DNA from: Adiantum capillus-veneris
Taxonomy: Eukaryota; Streptophyta; Polypodiopsida; Polypodiales; Pteridaceae
NCBI GenBank assembly: GCA_014529385.2
Contig: CM043960.1
Coordinates: 117,746,043-117,810,042, forward strand
Length of the DNA: 64,000 nucleotides
Direction of reading: 5' to 3'
Shown: piece after piece, positions 11,667 to 23,047 of the stretch
How the letters are laid out: each line of letters begins with the position of its first letter
How positions within the stretch are numbered: the stretch's first letter is position 1
The notes under the pieces: generated by a model
What the model was told of the DNA's origin: nothing
Database searches by the model: none
The model's input: the letters and a program-made list of their open reading frames with translations, nothing else
Program-made: the position numbers and the translations under genes

Positions 11667-13233
11667 TAGTGAGGCGGTCCGGGGCGGGCAGCAAGAGAGG
11701 CGACCTCTAAACACCCCTCAAGGCTCCCGTGCTCCTCAGTTGGGGCTGGGGCAACCACAAGCACAACACAACAACCAACCCACAACCAAACCCAAACAAG
11801 ATAGGGGCACCACCTAGTTAGAGAGCGAACTAGGATGCAAAAGAGGAGAATCCCTTAGCAATACAAGCGAGAAGGAAGGGTACACTATCACTAATTTAAA
11901 TGCTACAAATACACACACCAAACACACACACACACACATAAGAAAGAGATAGATCTTTGTGCAAGAATTTAGCTTCAATTTTAATGATTGATGTGGGTGT
12001 ATGAAAAGCTTGGAGGAGAGTCAAGAGACACGATTAATTTTGATGATGTTGCAATCTACACATTATCTTAGGGTTATGGGAGACCTCTCACCATACAACC
12101 CTCTTATAATGTTTTCCCAAGCAACAAAAACAAACACAAGAGCTCTTGAGTCACATACAAGCAGATACTACAAAAGAATCTCAAAATGAAAACGCGTCAC
12201 CTTAAACCAAACGAGATGAGGTTTCCAAGCGTGAATTGGAGAGACTCAAGAGAGTTTTGACCCGCGATTTGTACCCAACTTATTGATTAAATTGATGCGC
12301 AAGAGTAGACTTTGATTGGAAGTTATAAATCACTCACTCCCTTGCAATGTTACAACTAGTTCAAAGAAGCTTTCCTATACACCACATGTAATGGTGCATA
12401 GAGAGCTCACTCTCACTCCCTAAAACTAAGATGGTGAATGGCACACTCAAAGTAGTGAGCAATAGTGTAGGGATCCTGCCATTTACAAAGGGAGAAGGGC
12501 TCTATTTATAGGTGAGGAGAGCTCTAATTAGGATTATACCTAATCAACATTTTCATAGAAAACCATGTTTATGAAATTTTTATATGTTCTTATGAGAGTG
12601 GGGCTCTCTTGTCTCTTGAGTCACATGGATGTGGGCTCAAGAGGAGAGAATTATTGAGGTGAAATAGAGAAGATTCTAGAGAGGTGAGTGATTTTTTGTG
12701 TGAGGTTGCCTACTCCACGGTAGAGTAGAGTGGGTGCAATTTACAAAAAAAAGGGTTAGCAGTTAGTGTTAGTAGTTTGAAGTTAGTAGGATGGGGTAAA
12801 ATTACATGGCATATGCACTCAAGGTGCATTATATGATTTATACAATGATAAAAAGTAAGAGAAGGATGAGAATATACACAATTTGGTGGAAACCACAAGA
12901 TGTAAATGAAATTTTCCACCTTCTCCTCCAGTGAATGAAGCGGTTGTAGAACTTTGTCGGTGCAGTTCTTGTGACCATGGGGAAGTTGAATTCTCCATGA
13001 TCAAAATCCTCCTTTTGCATGGCTTGAGCTTGGTTATTTGCTGATTTTTTCTCTTTTTATGAAAGGATGAAGAGGTTATGGTAATATGAATTTGATTCTA
13101 GAGAGAGAAATTGAGCTATATGTGTGTAGAGATGATAATCTTTTGAGCTATGGAGTAAGGAGAGATGGAAATGGTGAAGAAGATGAAGTAAGCTATGAAA
13201 GTTGCAGGTTTGAGTGAGGGATGGAGAGGAATG
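11667..13233 (-). mobile_element. Insertion F in A's pol gene, promoter-bearing, type uncertain
   Basis: These 1567 bases interrupt A's RT-RNase H coding sequence, which is continuous outside. The insertion has a clear minus-strand TATA box (CTATAAATAG, plus 12502-12511) and a CA microsatellite near 11912-11938, but no domain-bearing ORF. An LTR-like or other retroelement piece fits the promoter layout. However, it lacks TG/CA ends with a 5-bp target duplication; instead it is bounded by a 51-bp duplication of target sequence. A short gypsy RT stub read at its right edge belongs to A, not F. Confidence 0.7.
12502..12511 (-). promoter_or_regulatory. TATA box in insertion F
   Basis: The minus strand reads CCTATAAATAGAGCCC, a strong plant TATA element, with transcription expected toward lower coordinates. 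Confidence 0.6.
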
Positions 13234-13284
13234 TATGAAGCGTCTATAGTACGCACACATACCTATAAAGCTTCTTAGTTCATG
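13234..13284. repeat. 51-bp direct repeat, right copy
   Basis: The second copy of the 51-bp target sequence flanking insertion F; it differs from the left copy at two positions. Beyond it A's pol coding sequence resumes. Confidence 0.93.
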
Positions 13285-14007
13285 CAGATTTTTTGGATTA
13301 GGACATCCTTTTATTACCTCTAGCTTTGATGGATCCATTTGGATGCCATCTTGAAGGATAATGTGACTTAAATACTGAATCTCTTGTAAGATAATTTCAC
13401 TTTTCTTTTGATTAATATAAAGTTTATTCTTTGGTAAAACTTGAAATATTACCTAGAGGTGTTGCTTGTATTCGTCTAATGAATTAGAGCAGATGATTAT
13501 ATCATCAAATAACACTCCAATAAAGCTTCGGTGAGGTCTGAATAGCTTCTCCATCAGATGGTTGAATGTGGTTGGTGCATTGGTCAAGCCAAAAGGCATG
13601 ATAATGTACTCGTAAAGACCAAACGTAATGTGCAATGCGGTCTTTACAATGTCTTGATCCACTATCCTTATTTGATGGTAGCCCTTTTTTACGTCAATCC
13701 TATTGAAGTAGGTTAACCCTTGTAGTTTATCAAATAGGTCTTCTACCCGTGGAATGGGAAACCTATTCTTGATAGTGATCCTATTTAGTGCTCTATAGTT
13801 GACACACATACGATATGTGCCATCTTTGTTTTGCACTAATAACACGGGTGAACAAAATGGAGATGAGCTAGGCCTAGCCATGTCTTTCTTAACCAACTCA
13901 TGCACTTGCCACATAATCTCCTCTTGTTGAGTATGAGAAACTCAATAAGGAGGTTTATTAGGTGGTGAGCTTCCTGGAAGAAGTTCAATTGCATGGTTGT
14001 CATCCCC
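13285..14007 (-). pseudogene. Element A reverse transcriptase
   Basis: RT motifs in order on the minus strand: KDGTYRMCVNYRALN, FDKLQGLTYFNRIDVKKGYH, FGLTNAPTTFNHLMEKLF, then the active-site motif FDDIIICS (FDD in place of the usual YxDD, a common gypsy variant), then PKNKLYINQKKSE and the connection domain. The frame continues through an in-frame TAG at 13453-13455 and a TGA near 13940 with no frameshift, so it is inactive. Family: Ty3/gypsy RT, copying element RNA into DNA within cytoplasmic particles. Confidence 0.92.
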
Positions 14008-14534
14008 TCATTTGGGAGGTAGCTCACAAGGGATGCCATCAATAGAAACATCTTGGAATACCTTGAGGAGCTTGGATAACTCTAATTCCTTTTGATTGTT
14101 TATATCTTCCTTTGCTAAAACTTTAGGCTCATTTTGAGAATCTTTAGCAAAAATCATGTACACTAAAATAGAGATCTTTATTGACTTATTGAAAGATTGC
14201 TTATGTACAAAGGGAATGGTACTACCCCATCTATGTACATGTTTTTCCCTGTACCTAAAGTAGATTTTTCTTCCAAGGAATTTAACATTGGCAGCCATGC
14301 AAACAAACCATGATGCCCCTAGGATTACATCCTCACTCTTGAGAGGAGAGATGAAGAAATCATCCTTGCCCACATAGCTTTGGACATGGAGCCTCAATTT
14401 CCCAATTAAGGGAGTGACTGAGGCTTCTTGCTCCTTGAAAGCACCATCAACAGGTAGGACATCTCCCATCTCATAGGCTTGGATGCCTAGCCTAGTGGTG
14501 AACTCTATGGATATAAAATTGTGAGTAGAACCGG
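14008..14534 (-). pseudogene. Element A aspartic protease (retropepsin), broken
   Basis: The minus strand begins TGSTHNFI, the catalytic D-T-G-S core of a gypsy protease lacking only its first Asp codon, because insertion B interrupts precisely there. It continues through FTTRLGIQ, DDFFISPLKSEDVILGASWF and toward RT, ending at an in-frame TGA at 14008-14010. The retropepsin normally cleaves the Gag-Pol polyprotein. The Asp side of the motif and the gag C-terminus (zinc knuckle) are not found on the other side of B. Confidence 0.85.
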
Positions 14535-15151
14535 TGTTTTAGGGTAAAACTACTCCCCTGTTCATACTCACGAGCACGACACAGACAATATACTTATCAT
14601 CCGATGACACGACTAACCCGTAGGTGCACGTAGGCAATCTCGTTAGCTTGTCAGGCTGAGACCAATCTACACATACACACTTTTATGATGCATCAATCAC
14701 TAACCCTGGTAGAATGCGACCCACTCTATCCCTAAACACTCACAACACCGTTTACACTTCCAATGAACTCGGAATCACACCAAACTTACTAGGCACCATC
14801 CTCTCACTAGGATATACTTACCTATAATTCTAATCTCACTAGATTTGAACCCTAGTTATCTCGAATACAGTCGCGATAGACTAACAGGTCATAATCCAAA
14901 AGTGGGCGAAACTTAAGTTTATGAGTATCTATGTGTAGCTAATATCTTTCTCATTCCATAAAGCACTTGATTATTGAAAACAGACACTGTTTGTGCTACT
15001 TACAAGCAAAACAAGCTCGAGGAAGGATTGATAGAGATCAGCTCGAAAAGGTGAATGTGTGGCGTGGGCACGTAGCTCTCGGAGAGACTACCGCGATGGT
15101 GTGGTCACGTCGTGAATCCGGTGAGGGAGAAGCGCATAGCGAAGAGGATAA

Positions 15152-15153
15152 GA

Positions 15154-15223
<70 letters not shown>

Positions 15224-15232
15224 CTCTCTCTC
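15152..15232. repeat. (TC)n microsatellite in B's LTR
   Basis: A near-pure TC tract of about 80 bases with one TGTG interruption. It lies downstream of the TATA box in the transcribed direction. Confidence 0.95.
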
Positions 15233-15292
15233 TCAGACTTGTACGACACCGAATTAATATTCAAATGTTATTCAAAAATGGTTCTAAGGTGA

Positions 15293-15300
15293 CTTTTATA
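15293..15300 (-). promoter_or_regulatory. TATA box of B's LTR
   Basis: The minus strand reads AGTATAAAAGTC. The position, about 210 bases inside the LTR start, is right for the U3 promoter of an LTR element. Confidence 0.55.
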
Positions 15301-15510
15301 CTTTAGTCACCTTAGCTCAAAAATGTACATGGGGTTCTCTTACTCCTTATTACAAAGTGGGAACAAATCTGAGTCCTAACTAACTGATTAATCTTTACAT
15401 AACCCAGACGAATGGATCAAAATGATAAGACGTCTTTGACATAAAATGGGAATTTGATATGTTTTACAAGATGGGCTCATTACAACATTTGGAAAAATGG
15501 GGCTCCAACA

Positions 15511-15525
15511 CTTCCCCCCTCCTAA
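15511..15525 (-). promoter_or_regulatory. Polypurine tract of element B
   Basis: The minus strand reads TTAGGAGGGGGGAAG immediately before the LTR TG. This is the second-strand primer used in reverse transcription, and it fixes the inner end of the 3' LTR. Confidence 0.88.
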
Positions 15526-15609
15526 TTCATGTCTACCATGACATGATCGTCTTTGTCTTCATTTTCGTTGTCGTCTTTCTTGGTTGATTTGATGTAGAAA
15601 CGCATCATA

Positions 15610-18600
15610 TCACATAGACTCGCTTGCCATTAATGGGCCAAATTTTTTTGACTTGTACATGAAGAAGCCTGTGTAAAATGCTTCTTCGAAGGTTTGGAGA
15701 TGGTAGCTTAGCAGAAACATTAGCCGTTTGAAATAGGCATACAATACCGGCTCTGTAGGTGGTCCACTTAGATCGTATGACAGCTTTGAGAGGCTTCTTT
15801 CGGTATTCATATACTCTGACTTCCAGCTTTCTGAGAAGACTGTGAGACAGGCCAAAAAGGTTCGAGCTATTTTACATAGCATTTTGCAGGATAGATCGGG
15901 AGAGCCTTCGAATTCTGCGATGGTGCCCTGAAGGGTTTTCACCATGTAAGAACTGGATATTCTCTCTCCCTCTGCTGGCCCTGGCAATACTGGATAATTT
16001 AGCCATGTCGGATTTCTGCTCTGTAGTGCTTTATGTTGGCTATAGGTGTATGTTCGGGGAGTTGGGCAAAAAGTTCCATCATTCCTCACCTCAGGCGGTG
16101 CGTTGACTAAGTGGATCAGGTTATTAGGATGATCCAAAAGCCATTGACGCCTCCACTTTGGCTGGCTGTCTACTATTCTGTGTTGCTGTTCCCGATCCTG
16201 TACTTCTTGTTCAAACACTGGCACTTGTGCTTCTTTTTCGAGCTACCGTTGATGTGTTAGAGTTTCGTATTTCAGCAGAGCATAGGGTAACATAGGGGCA
16301 TTCCATTCCTTCCGTAGCTCTGCTGCTGTTTTTCCTGATCTGGAGAGCCCTTGTAGCAACTCCTTTTCTAGTTGCATTGCCTTATACCATATCATTTCTG
16401 ACTGTTTTTCCATCTGCTCGGCCAGCCTCTGCTCTTCCAATCTCATGACTGAATCTTCTTCTATTTCTTCGTCTTTGGAGCCAGTTTGATCAGTCTGTGT
16501 ATCTGGGGTCTTCTCTTCATCTGATTCTTCCTCGTACTCATCTTGACCCCCATACACTTCGGCAAGTCCAGCCAAATTTGTTGTTGCTTGCTCCAAGTGC
16601 ACTAGTACCTATCCTTGGTGTTGCCTTGCAGTTTGTAGACTTGCGATTTGCGCAGCCATTGTTCTACTATTGATTTGTAGAGCTTGAAATTCCATTTCTT
16701 TTTGAGCGGCAGACTCCTCTAACTGTTTTAACCTAATATGCAAGTTTTCATTTTCTTCCCTGAGTGATTTGGAAACAATGCTTTCCATTTCACTGTCAGG
16801 AGCCGGTCCTTGTTGCTGTTCACTTTCTAAGTCTGAAATTTGCCTTTGTAGTTGGTCCTCTGCTCTAAGCGCACTTTCAGCTATCATTAAGCGTTGTTTT
16901 CTTTCCAACTCCAGCTCCCTCTTCAGTGCAGCCACTTCTTCTTCTGGGTGGACTACCAATGTTGTTGGTAGCGGCGTTTTTTGCTTCCTAGCTCGTTCGA
17001 TTTCCCTTGCTTGTATATCTGTTACAGCTCTCAAATATTTGATTTCAATTTGTAAGTCATCGATGACGACTTGCAAACTTTTGACTGTCTCCAGCGCATC
17101 TTGCTTTTCTTTTTCCAAATTATTTATGTGTTCATCTCTGTCACTGACATCTTCAAGGAATACGTTGATTGTATCTTCACAAATGGCATTGAAGTCTTCA
17201 GACTCCTGTAAATTGTCTTTGAGGAGATTTACTGTGCTTTTGAGCCCCAAGATCTCAGCATCCCTGATGCTGATCAGCTTTAGAGTGTCCTCCCTTTGCT
17301 CCTGCAGTCTTTGAACTTCTCCATGGGTTTTTTGTAACCTCATTTTGTTGGACCTGTTCTGATCAGCTAGCCATTGACTGTGCAGTCTTGTTCGGTTTAG
17401 TATTGTCTCCATTGACTGCAAATCTTCATCTATAGTAGCTTCCAACTCAATTTCTTGAGAGTAGGAAGCTTTATCTTTTGTATGATCCACCTCCTTTTGC
17501 TTGCCTTTATCACTTTGTGATATGGTTCCAGTGTTTGGGCGACCATCTGTTCTTTCTTCTTCTTCTTCTTCTTCTTCTTCACTGGGTGGTGTATGAACTC
17601 TCTCATCATGATGTGAGCTTTCTGAATGTGAAGTAGAGTCAGTAGGTGGGGTAGATTTCCTCTCACTTGTATCTGGCCTTGGTGATGGCGGCGGTGTTTC
17701 CTGATCTCGTGAAGTTGGCCTCAGCTGATCTCTCAAAGTTTGGAGATCCTCCTATTCTAGTAGCAATTCTGGTTCGTCCCTAGCATTTCTTTCTTGGATG
17801 TACCTCTCAAACCAGTCCAACTCAAAAGCTGGGTTGTTTCTATTCTTCGTTCTCAGTGTGTAAGTGCTACTAGAAGGTTTCCAAGTGGCGCCTACATTGC
17901 CTCGTAGAGATCTCTCTAGAGCAAATCCTTCTAGCATCCTTTCCATTTTTTCTATCTTCTGCAACCTGGTGTTGCTTTCCATTTCTGCCTTCCGCTTCTT
18001 TAGTCGAGCATCTTCGTCTTCAGTTCTTCTTTCTTCTTCCATATTTTCTTGTGTACTTCTTGTTACTCTTTCCAGCCTGCGTCCTCCAATGGTGTTAATA
18101 GAGGCCGGTACTTTCCTTTGTGATCTGTCTTCGATATTCTCTCTTAACACCAGCCAGTCGTTCTGATGAGGGGCAGGTGGCAACTGATCTGCCGCGCCTA
18201 TGGCCTGGTATATTACTCTGGCTAGGACTTCGGCTCTTGCAATGTAATTTGGTATGTCCTGCCTTAGCTTTGTCAACTCATGGGTCATTCCCATTGCCCA
18301 TGTCAGTGTGGTTGAGATGCTCCCGTGTGGTGTAGTGTATCTTGGCGGTCTTTTGCTGTAGCTCAACAAACACTAACTGTAGATCTGTGTCAGTTCTCTT
18401 ACTTCCGGGTTTGCTATGAGTTCCAAAGAAGGTAGTTTGGACTTTTGCAAGTAGACTGTGAGGTTTTTCCTTCTTTCTCTCATGTTGGCTCCTTGATCTG
18501 ACAATTTCAATGCCTCTTTGATGATCTCTTTGGTGATCTGGATTTCCATCACTTCATTATCCATGCCTGTCACTCTGCAAGTTCCATGTTCTTGGATAGT

Positions 18601-18924
18601 CTCAATTAGGTGTTGTAACCTCTTGAAATCTATCCCTACTGGTGGTAGCGATACGAAGTTCCATAACCCAACTTTTTTGAGCCATGACCTTTGCGGTGAT
18701 CTTTTCAAGTAATTTTCTGCCTCCTTGGGGATCATCACTGTATCCACTAATTTTTTTTTGTCATCCACATATGAACCTTGATAGATCTGAAAGGCTGCTG
18801 CCTATTGCACGTCTGCAGGTATCCAGGTGGCTGTTGGCTTTAGGGAATTGGGTAGAAGTGCATAGGGTATTGCACCTTCCGTTGCCAGGTTCTTGCCTTT
18901 TCTTTTTCCCGGAGAATCATCCAT
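15610..18924 (-). pseudogene. Extra 1105-codon coiled-coil ORF of element B, function unknown
   Basis: A single minus-strand frame from ATG at 18922-18924 to TGA at 15610-15612 is broken by exactly five in-frame stops, all TAG (18802, 18373, 17752, 16609, 16243 as lower coordinates). There is no frameshift. The first third has no motif I know. The middle (about 17736-16609) is strongly charged with long heptad-like Leu/Gln/Glu stretches, so a coiled coil is likely; it begins with a Pro/Ser-rich stretch and a run of about ten acidic residues. The last part (16224-15610) is mixed, with aromatic-rich segments. I see no signal peptide, transmembrane segment or catalytic motif. The position, between pol and the 3' LTR, is where Athila elements carry an env-like gene, but nothing supports an envelope protein. 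Confidence 0.8.
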
Positions 18925-21664
18925 AGATCCTGTATTCACAATTAACAGTTAATGCACAAACAAAGTACTACTCTTCTAAATTGATTACCACTTAATCATG
19001 CATCTAGATGAGACTTCTTAGTCCCAAGATTAGTTAAGGTAAAATGTTAGCAGATAGACAAGCTCTTCCATTGTGCGACTTTGGCGGCTTCAAATTAATG
19101 TTGTTGGTGAAGGAGAACAAGTCCAAATGCCTTGAAATTTTGTGTGGTGTAAGTTCACAAGGCAGGTAAGGTCACTCTATAAGCCCAAGCTCAAAATCTA
19201 TTCATTTGCAACTTTTTCTTTGTCTATCGCGATTGACTGTCCTTTTTTTTAACCAGGGTCCTATTTTGCAGTTGTTTCTCCACCAATTGGTTTCCCATAC
19301 CTTGCACGTGATCTGATCCCATTTTCACCTCAAATGAATGTCAAGTGACCCCTTTTTGGATCAACTCCCATTTTTCCAGATTCCTTCCAAGGAGACGTTG
19401 GTCTATCTCCTTCATTTTGTGTTGTTTTGGGCTCAAACTTAGTGGGTGGTCCTCTTGCATCATGTTGAAGACAACTGTTAATTCAAATTTTTGATAAGTT
19501 GGTCCAGTATCCCTCTGCTTAGTATATCGCGATAGACTGGTACTTAGTGTCAATTTGTCATATTTTGGCTCTGTGATCATCTGTCTGTCTTCTCCCAGTT
19601 GATATAAGGTTTCTTGACCCCTCACATGTGAATTTTACCTGTCTGGCCCTTGAGATGTTCTGTTCTGACTCTGAGTTGTCAGCATGTCTTTCTCAGCTTG
19701 CCATATGAGTCCATCCTGTCACCAAATTTGGTGTACTGCCTTCATGTGTTGAACCCCAAGTCTAGTTTATGAAAATTTTGAAGAGTCTTTCCCCCAATTA
19801 TTGGTGTAGCAAGTCTATCGCGATAGACTAAGTTATTTGGCCAAAAAAGATCTCTCTTGCACTTTGATTTGATAATGGTGGTTAATATTCCTTGTTAGCA
19901 CTGCTCATGAAGCCAAAGTCAAAATTTCCTTGTCTAATTGTAAATTCAATTCTATCGCGATAGACTAGTACTTGGTCATTTTTACCAGTTTTTTTTTTTA
20001 ATGTTAGTTGACCACAATGGTGTTAATGGGCCCTCCTAGACACACATATCAAGTTTTAATCAATTTAGAAGAGTGTACTCCCTGTTTGCAGCACTTAGGT
20101 GTTCCTGGAGTCGCAGTAGACCACTTAGGTGACGGTCGCCGTTCCTTCTGGTCATTGTATGATTCCGACTGTCTTTTATTTCCTTTTGACCTTCCATCCA
20201 AGCAGCCAGTTGTTGTTTTGGTGTTTACAACACCAAGAACGACCATTTGGACATCTTTCTAGCCTGTTGCCGGCAATTGCCCCAGTGGAAGAGCTTTTTT
20301 CCTGAATGGACACATTCCATCTTGTAGTTAACCTCTTTTGGATGTACCTTGTTAAATTTGGTGTCATTTTGTCACTTGGTCGGCCCGTTAGAGTATCGTG
20401 ACGCTTTGTGAGGTTTTCATCAGATAGGGACTTTAGGCTCCGTTTTGACGAACTTTTTCATGGTCTAACCCTTCAGTCGGTTTGTCGAGGTTATTGGCTT
20501 GCTGTCTATGAATTTTGGCTCATTTCCGATCACCTTGGTTTAGTTGCCCTTTCGCAGGTCCTGTGAAATTAGGGTTTTTTGAGCGGCTTCCTTCACGCTT
20601 CCGAGGTCATAGGCTCGATCCCTAAGCTATAGGCATTGTGCCTTTCAACTTTGGTTCCATTTGGTGGCCTCTAGGTCTCCCTAACAACCGGTCTACCATA
20701 TGTGTGCACAGGTTGTGATTGTGATGCCGGCGAGGTTTTGCGACTAACTGAAGTAAACAACACTTAGAGTCAATGTTGACGAGCATACCTCTCATATCTG
20801 ATGTCGATCTGGTGACCGTGCGCGATGGATGAGCTTCTGGAAGTCTCAACTGTTGTAGGGAGCTCTCTCTCTCTCTCACTATGGAAAATGACTCAAATGA
20901 GAGATTTCTAGCCTAGCCTCTCTATATGTAATCGAGACTTCGCCACCAAATTTTCCCATCTTTTACCTATGGCCATAACTTTTTGCGAGATGCGGTTTAG
21001 GCTCGCAAATTTCCTGATTTGGACTTCGGTTGCTCCAGTTTTACCATTTTTGTAGATTTCTCCTGTTGGAGGTCCCTTCATGACGGTGGTCATTTTGCCC
21101 TGTCACCTTTACAGTCCCTATTTTTTCTATGTGTTCTTTACCTTGCTCCGATCAGGCGTCTCTTCTTTTGTGTTTCCATATGGACTACGGATTTTTTTCT
21201 ATAATTTTTGCTAGAAAATGGCTAAAATAAAGCAAATAAATCCCAAAATAACCCGAAAATAGCAATTCTAACCTAGAAAAATACCAATGAAAGGCAAAAC
21301 ATTTTGTAGCTCACTTGTCTCTCATCTATGTGCAGTCTCGCTCATTATCGTCAACCTTGGCCTATTTTTTGCTGTTTTTGAACAGTTTTTTGGCCAGATT
21401 TGACTCTCTTTATAGTCTATACACATCCCTAGGGGCTCCTGAATGATGATTTGGTCCCCAATTCTAATTAATTACGAGGGAATATTCTTTTTCCCAAAAT
21501 CACACAATAAAACGCAAAAATTGTTGAGAAATTGCTCACAAACATTGCCCTCTAATATATGACATGAGTCCGCATTTGGAATGCCTCCCCCCCTCCTAGT
21601 TGGAGTCCTCCCGGACGACAGGGTATCGTCAAGGGTATGTGTTGTGCATGGGTGTGAACTCGTG
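18925..21664. other. Element B spacer between pol and the extra ORF, with palindromes
   Basis: About 2.7 kb without a convincing gene. It holds four copies of a palindrome related to AGTCTATCGCGATAGACT (19222-19238, 19521-19538, 19812-19829, 19951-19966). The surrounding text is loosely repeated, like the tandem repeats known from 3' untranslated regions of Tat elements. Short open frames at 20008-20262, 20622-20879 and 21019-21204 have no motif. Confidence 0.75.
19812..19829. promoter_or_regulatory. Perfect 18-bp palindrome AGTCTATCGCGATAGACT
   Basis: Identical on both strands. It is the best-preserved of the four spacer copies and is identical to the leader copy at 31825-31842. Function unknown. 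Confidence 0.85.
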
Positions 21665-23047
21665 CTAATGCAGGCTTTGTAATATAGCCCTATATGCATG
21701 TGCAGTCAATGCATGTAGAAAGAATTTATGCAGTGTAAGAGGAAGGTATAAGCAATTCGCGTATTGGCATTTGTCGTTGAGGCTTCCTGTGGTAGCTTGA
21801 GTTGGTTGGCAGATTTTCTTTGCAAGGAGTAGTTGTAAATCTGCCGCTCTTTGTTTGATTGTTTTCCACTAGTTTTGAATTGGCGTATGTGGTTCCTTTG
21901 AAGTCGGTATTGTCGTATCTGGTGGAACATTCTTTCTTTCTGCTTTGATGACTTGGGTCTTATAGATCCTTGTAGTTTTTGTTGTTGATTCTTTTTGTTT
22001 CCTCGTGCTGTTTGCATGATGTTGCTTGACCTTGACAGTTGTAGATAACTGTTCGATTGTCACCTTTGGCCTCCCTTCTGGTGTTGTTGGCCCATTTTGA
22101 ATTGGCAATTTTGGCCGCCATATCAATATAGTCCGTTGCATATTCGACAGATTGACTATGGTTCTTTGAAGTTTTGCTGGCTTTCGGTGTTTTGTCTGTT
22201 CTTCTGACTCCTTTTTTATAGGAATTAGGCTTTTGTGCCTTATCCAAACTTTGTATTAACTCTTTTCATGTAATTGTGCCTCGGTCAGCTCTGTACGCCG
22301 TACCCAAACTTGCCTGGTTCCCTGCATGGTTGTTGATTTTTGATAAGAGGTTGATGGACTTGTTAACTTTGTTTGTTGTTGGGCAGATCTTTGCGGTTGT
22401 ATTGACTTTTGTTTCCTCCTTGACATGAATTGTTTATATGATAAGAAGGGTTCTGAAAAGTTTTCATTTCTGAACAGTGCTTCATTAGTATCCAAATCAA
22501 TGAATACCCTGTTAGCTTTCATCCATGACACTGCTAAGATACACGGCATTGCTGATCTACTTGTTGGCAGTACATGGAATTTTGTAGTGTACGGGTGTGC
22601 CTGCACTGTGATTGGTATTATAATAGACCACAACGTGGTCACCTCATCTCCCGATGCTACTTTCAACCGGTGTGTCTCTGGGATCGTCTTCATTGGTCCA
22701 AGTTTCTGAAAGAGCTCAAAGCTGATGACACTCATTTTTGCTCCAGTGTCAAGCAATGCATAGATTTCAACTTGTTTTGTGACTGCATAAGCTTTTATGT
22801 AAGGACTACACCACGTATCTTCCACGTCGTCAGTGATGCTATCATCCTGAGCCCTAAGGTTTGTCATGGTCTTTTCTAATTTGTCGCTTTGTATATCCAC
22901 TTCGATTGGTTGGGATGTTGAAAGAGGATATTCGTCAGTCATCATTGGGGTGACCATGTTTATTGTCCTGAGAAACTGCTTTCGTTTAGCAATCCGTTCC
23001 TTTGCTTCTTGTTGTGCCTGGTCCTGAATTCTTTGTTGTTCCTATCT
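21665..23047 (-). pseudogene. Element B C-terminal extension with a second aspartic protease-like domain
   Basis: The frame of the integrase continues through two TAG codons (23048-23050 and 23042-23044). A Gln/Lys-rich linker follows, then a retropepsin-like domain: EIYALLDTGAKMSVISFELF (DTGA at about 22770) with downstream hydrophobic strands ending PCILAVSWM, close to the gypsy protease pattern of I-L-G. It ends in a basic Gln/Ser/Thr-rich tail containing RQVWVRR. In-frame TAA (22256-22258) and TAG (21869-21871) follow, and the frame remains open to a TAG at 21665-21667. A protease after integrase is not the usual gypsy order; the ordinary protease of this element is at 27242-28384. Confidence 0.78.

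Larger units (their letters stand above)
14535..15510 (-). repeat. Element B 3' LTR (976 bp, complete)
   Basis: On the minus strand it starts TGTTGGAGCC directly after a polypurine tract and ends CCTAAAACA. Its last 419 bases (14535-14953) match 33206-33624 nearly perfectly. It contains a long TC microsatellite (about 15152-15232), a minus-strand TATA box, and one palindrome AGTCGCGATAGACT at 14869-14882. It is inserted in A's protease coding sequence immediately after ACCGG. Confidence 0.9.

Noticed and set aside
14535..14953. A 419-bp LTR for element B (the part shared by both ends)
   Set aside because: No polypurine tract adjoins 14953, and the right flank is A's gag. A perfect polypurine tract and TG lie at 15510, so the LTR is 976 bp and the other copy is truncated.
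16769..18335. Plus-strand Ser/Leu-rich open frames
   Set aside because: They are shadows of the minus-strand coiled-coil ORF and have no independent support.
15610..18768. Envelope gene for the extra ORF of B
   Set aside because: No signal peptide, membrane segment or Cys-rich ectodomain is visible; position alone is not enough.
20008..21204. Small plus- and minus-strand ORFs in B's spacer
   Set aside because: 60-85 codons, no motifs, overlapping on both strands in repeat-derived sequence.
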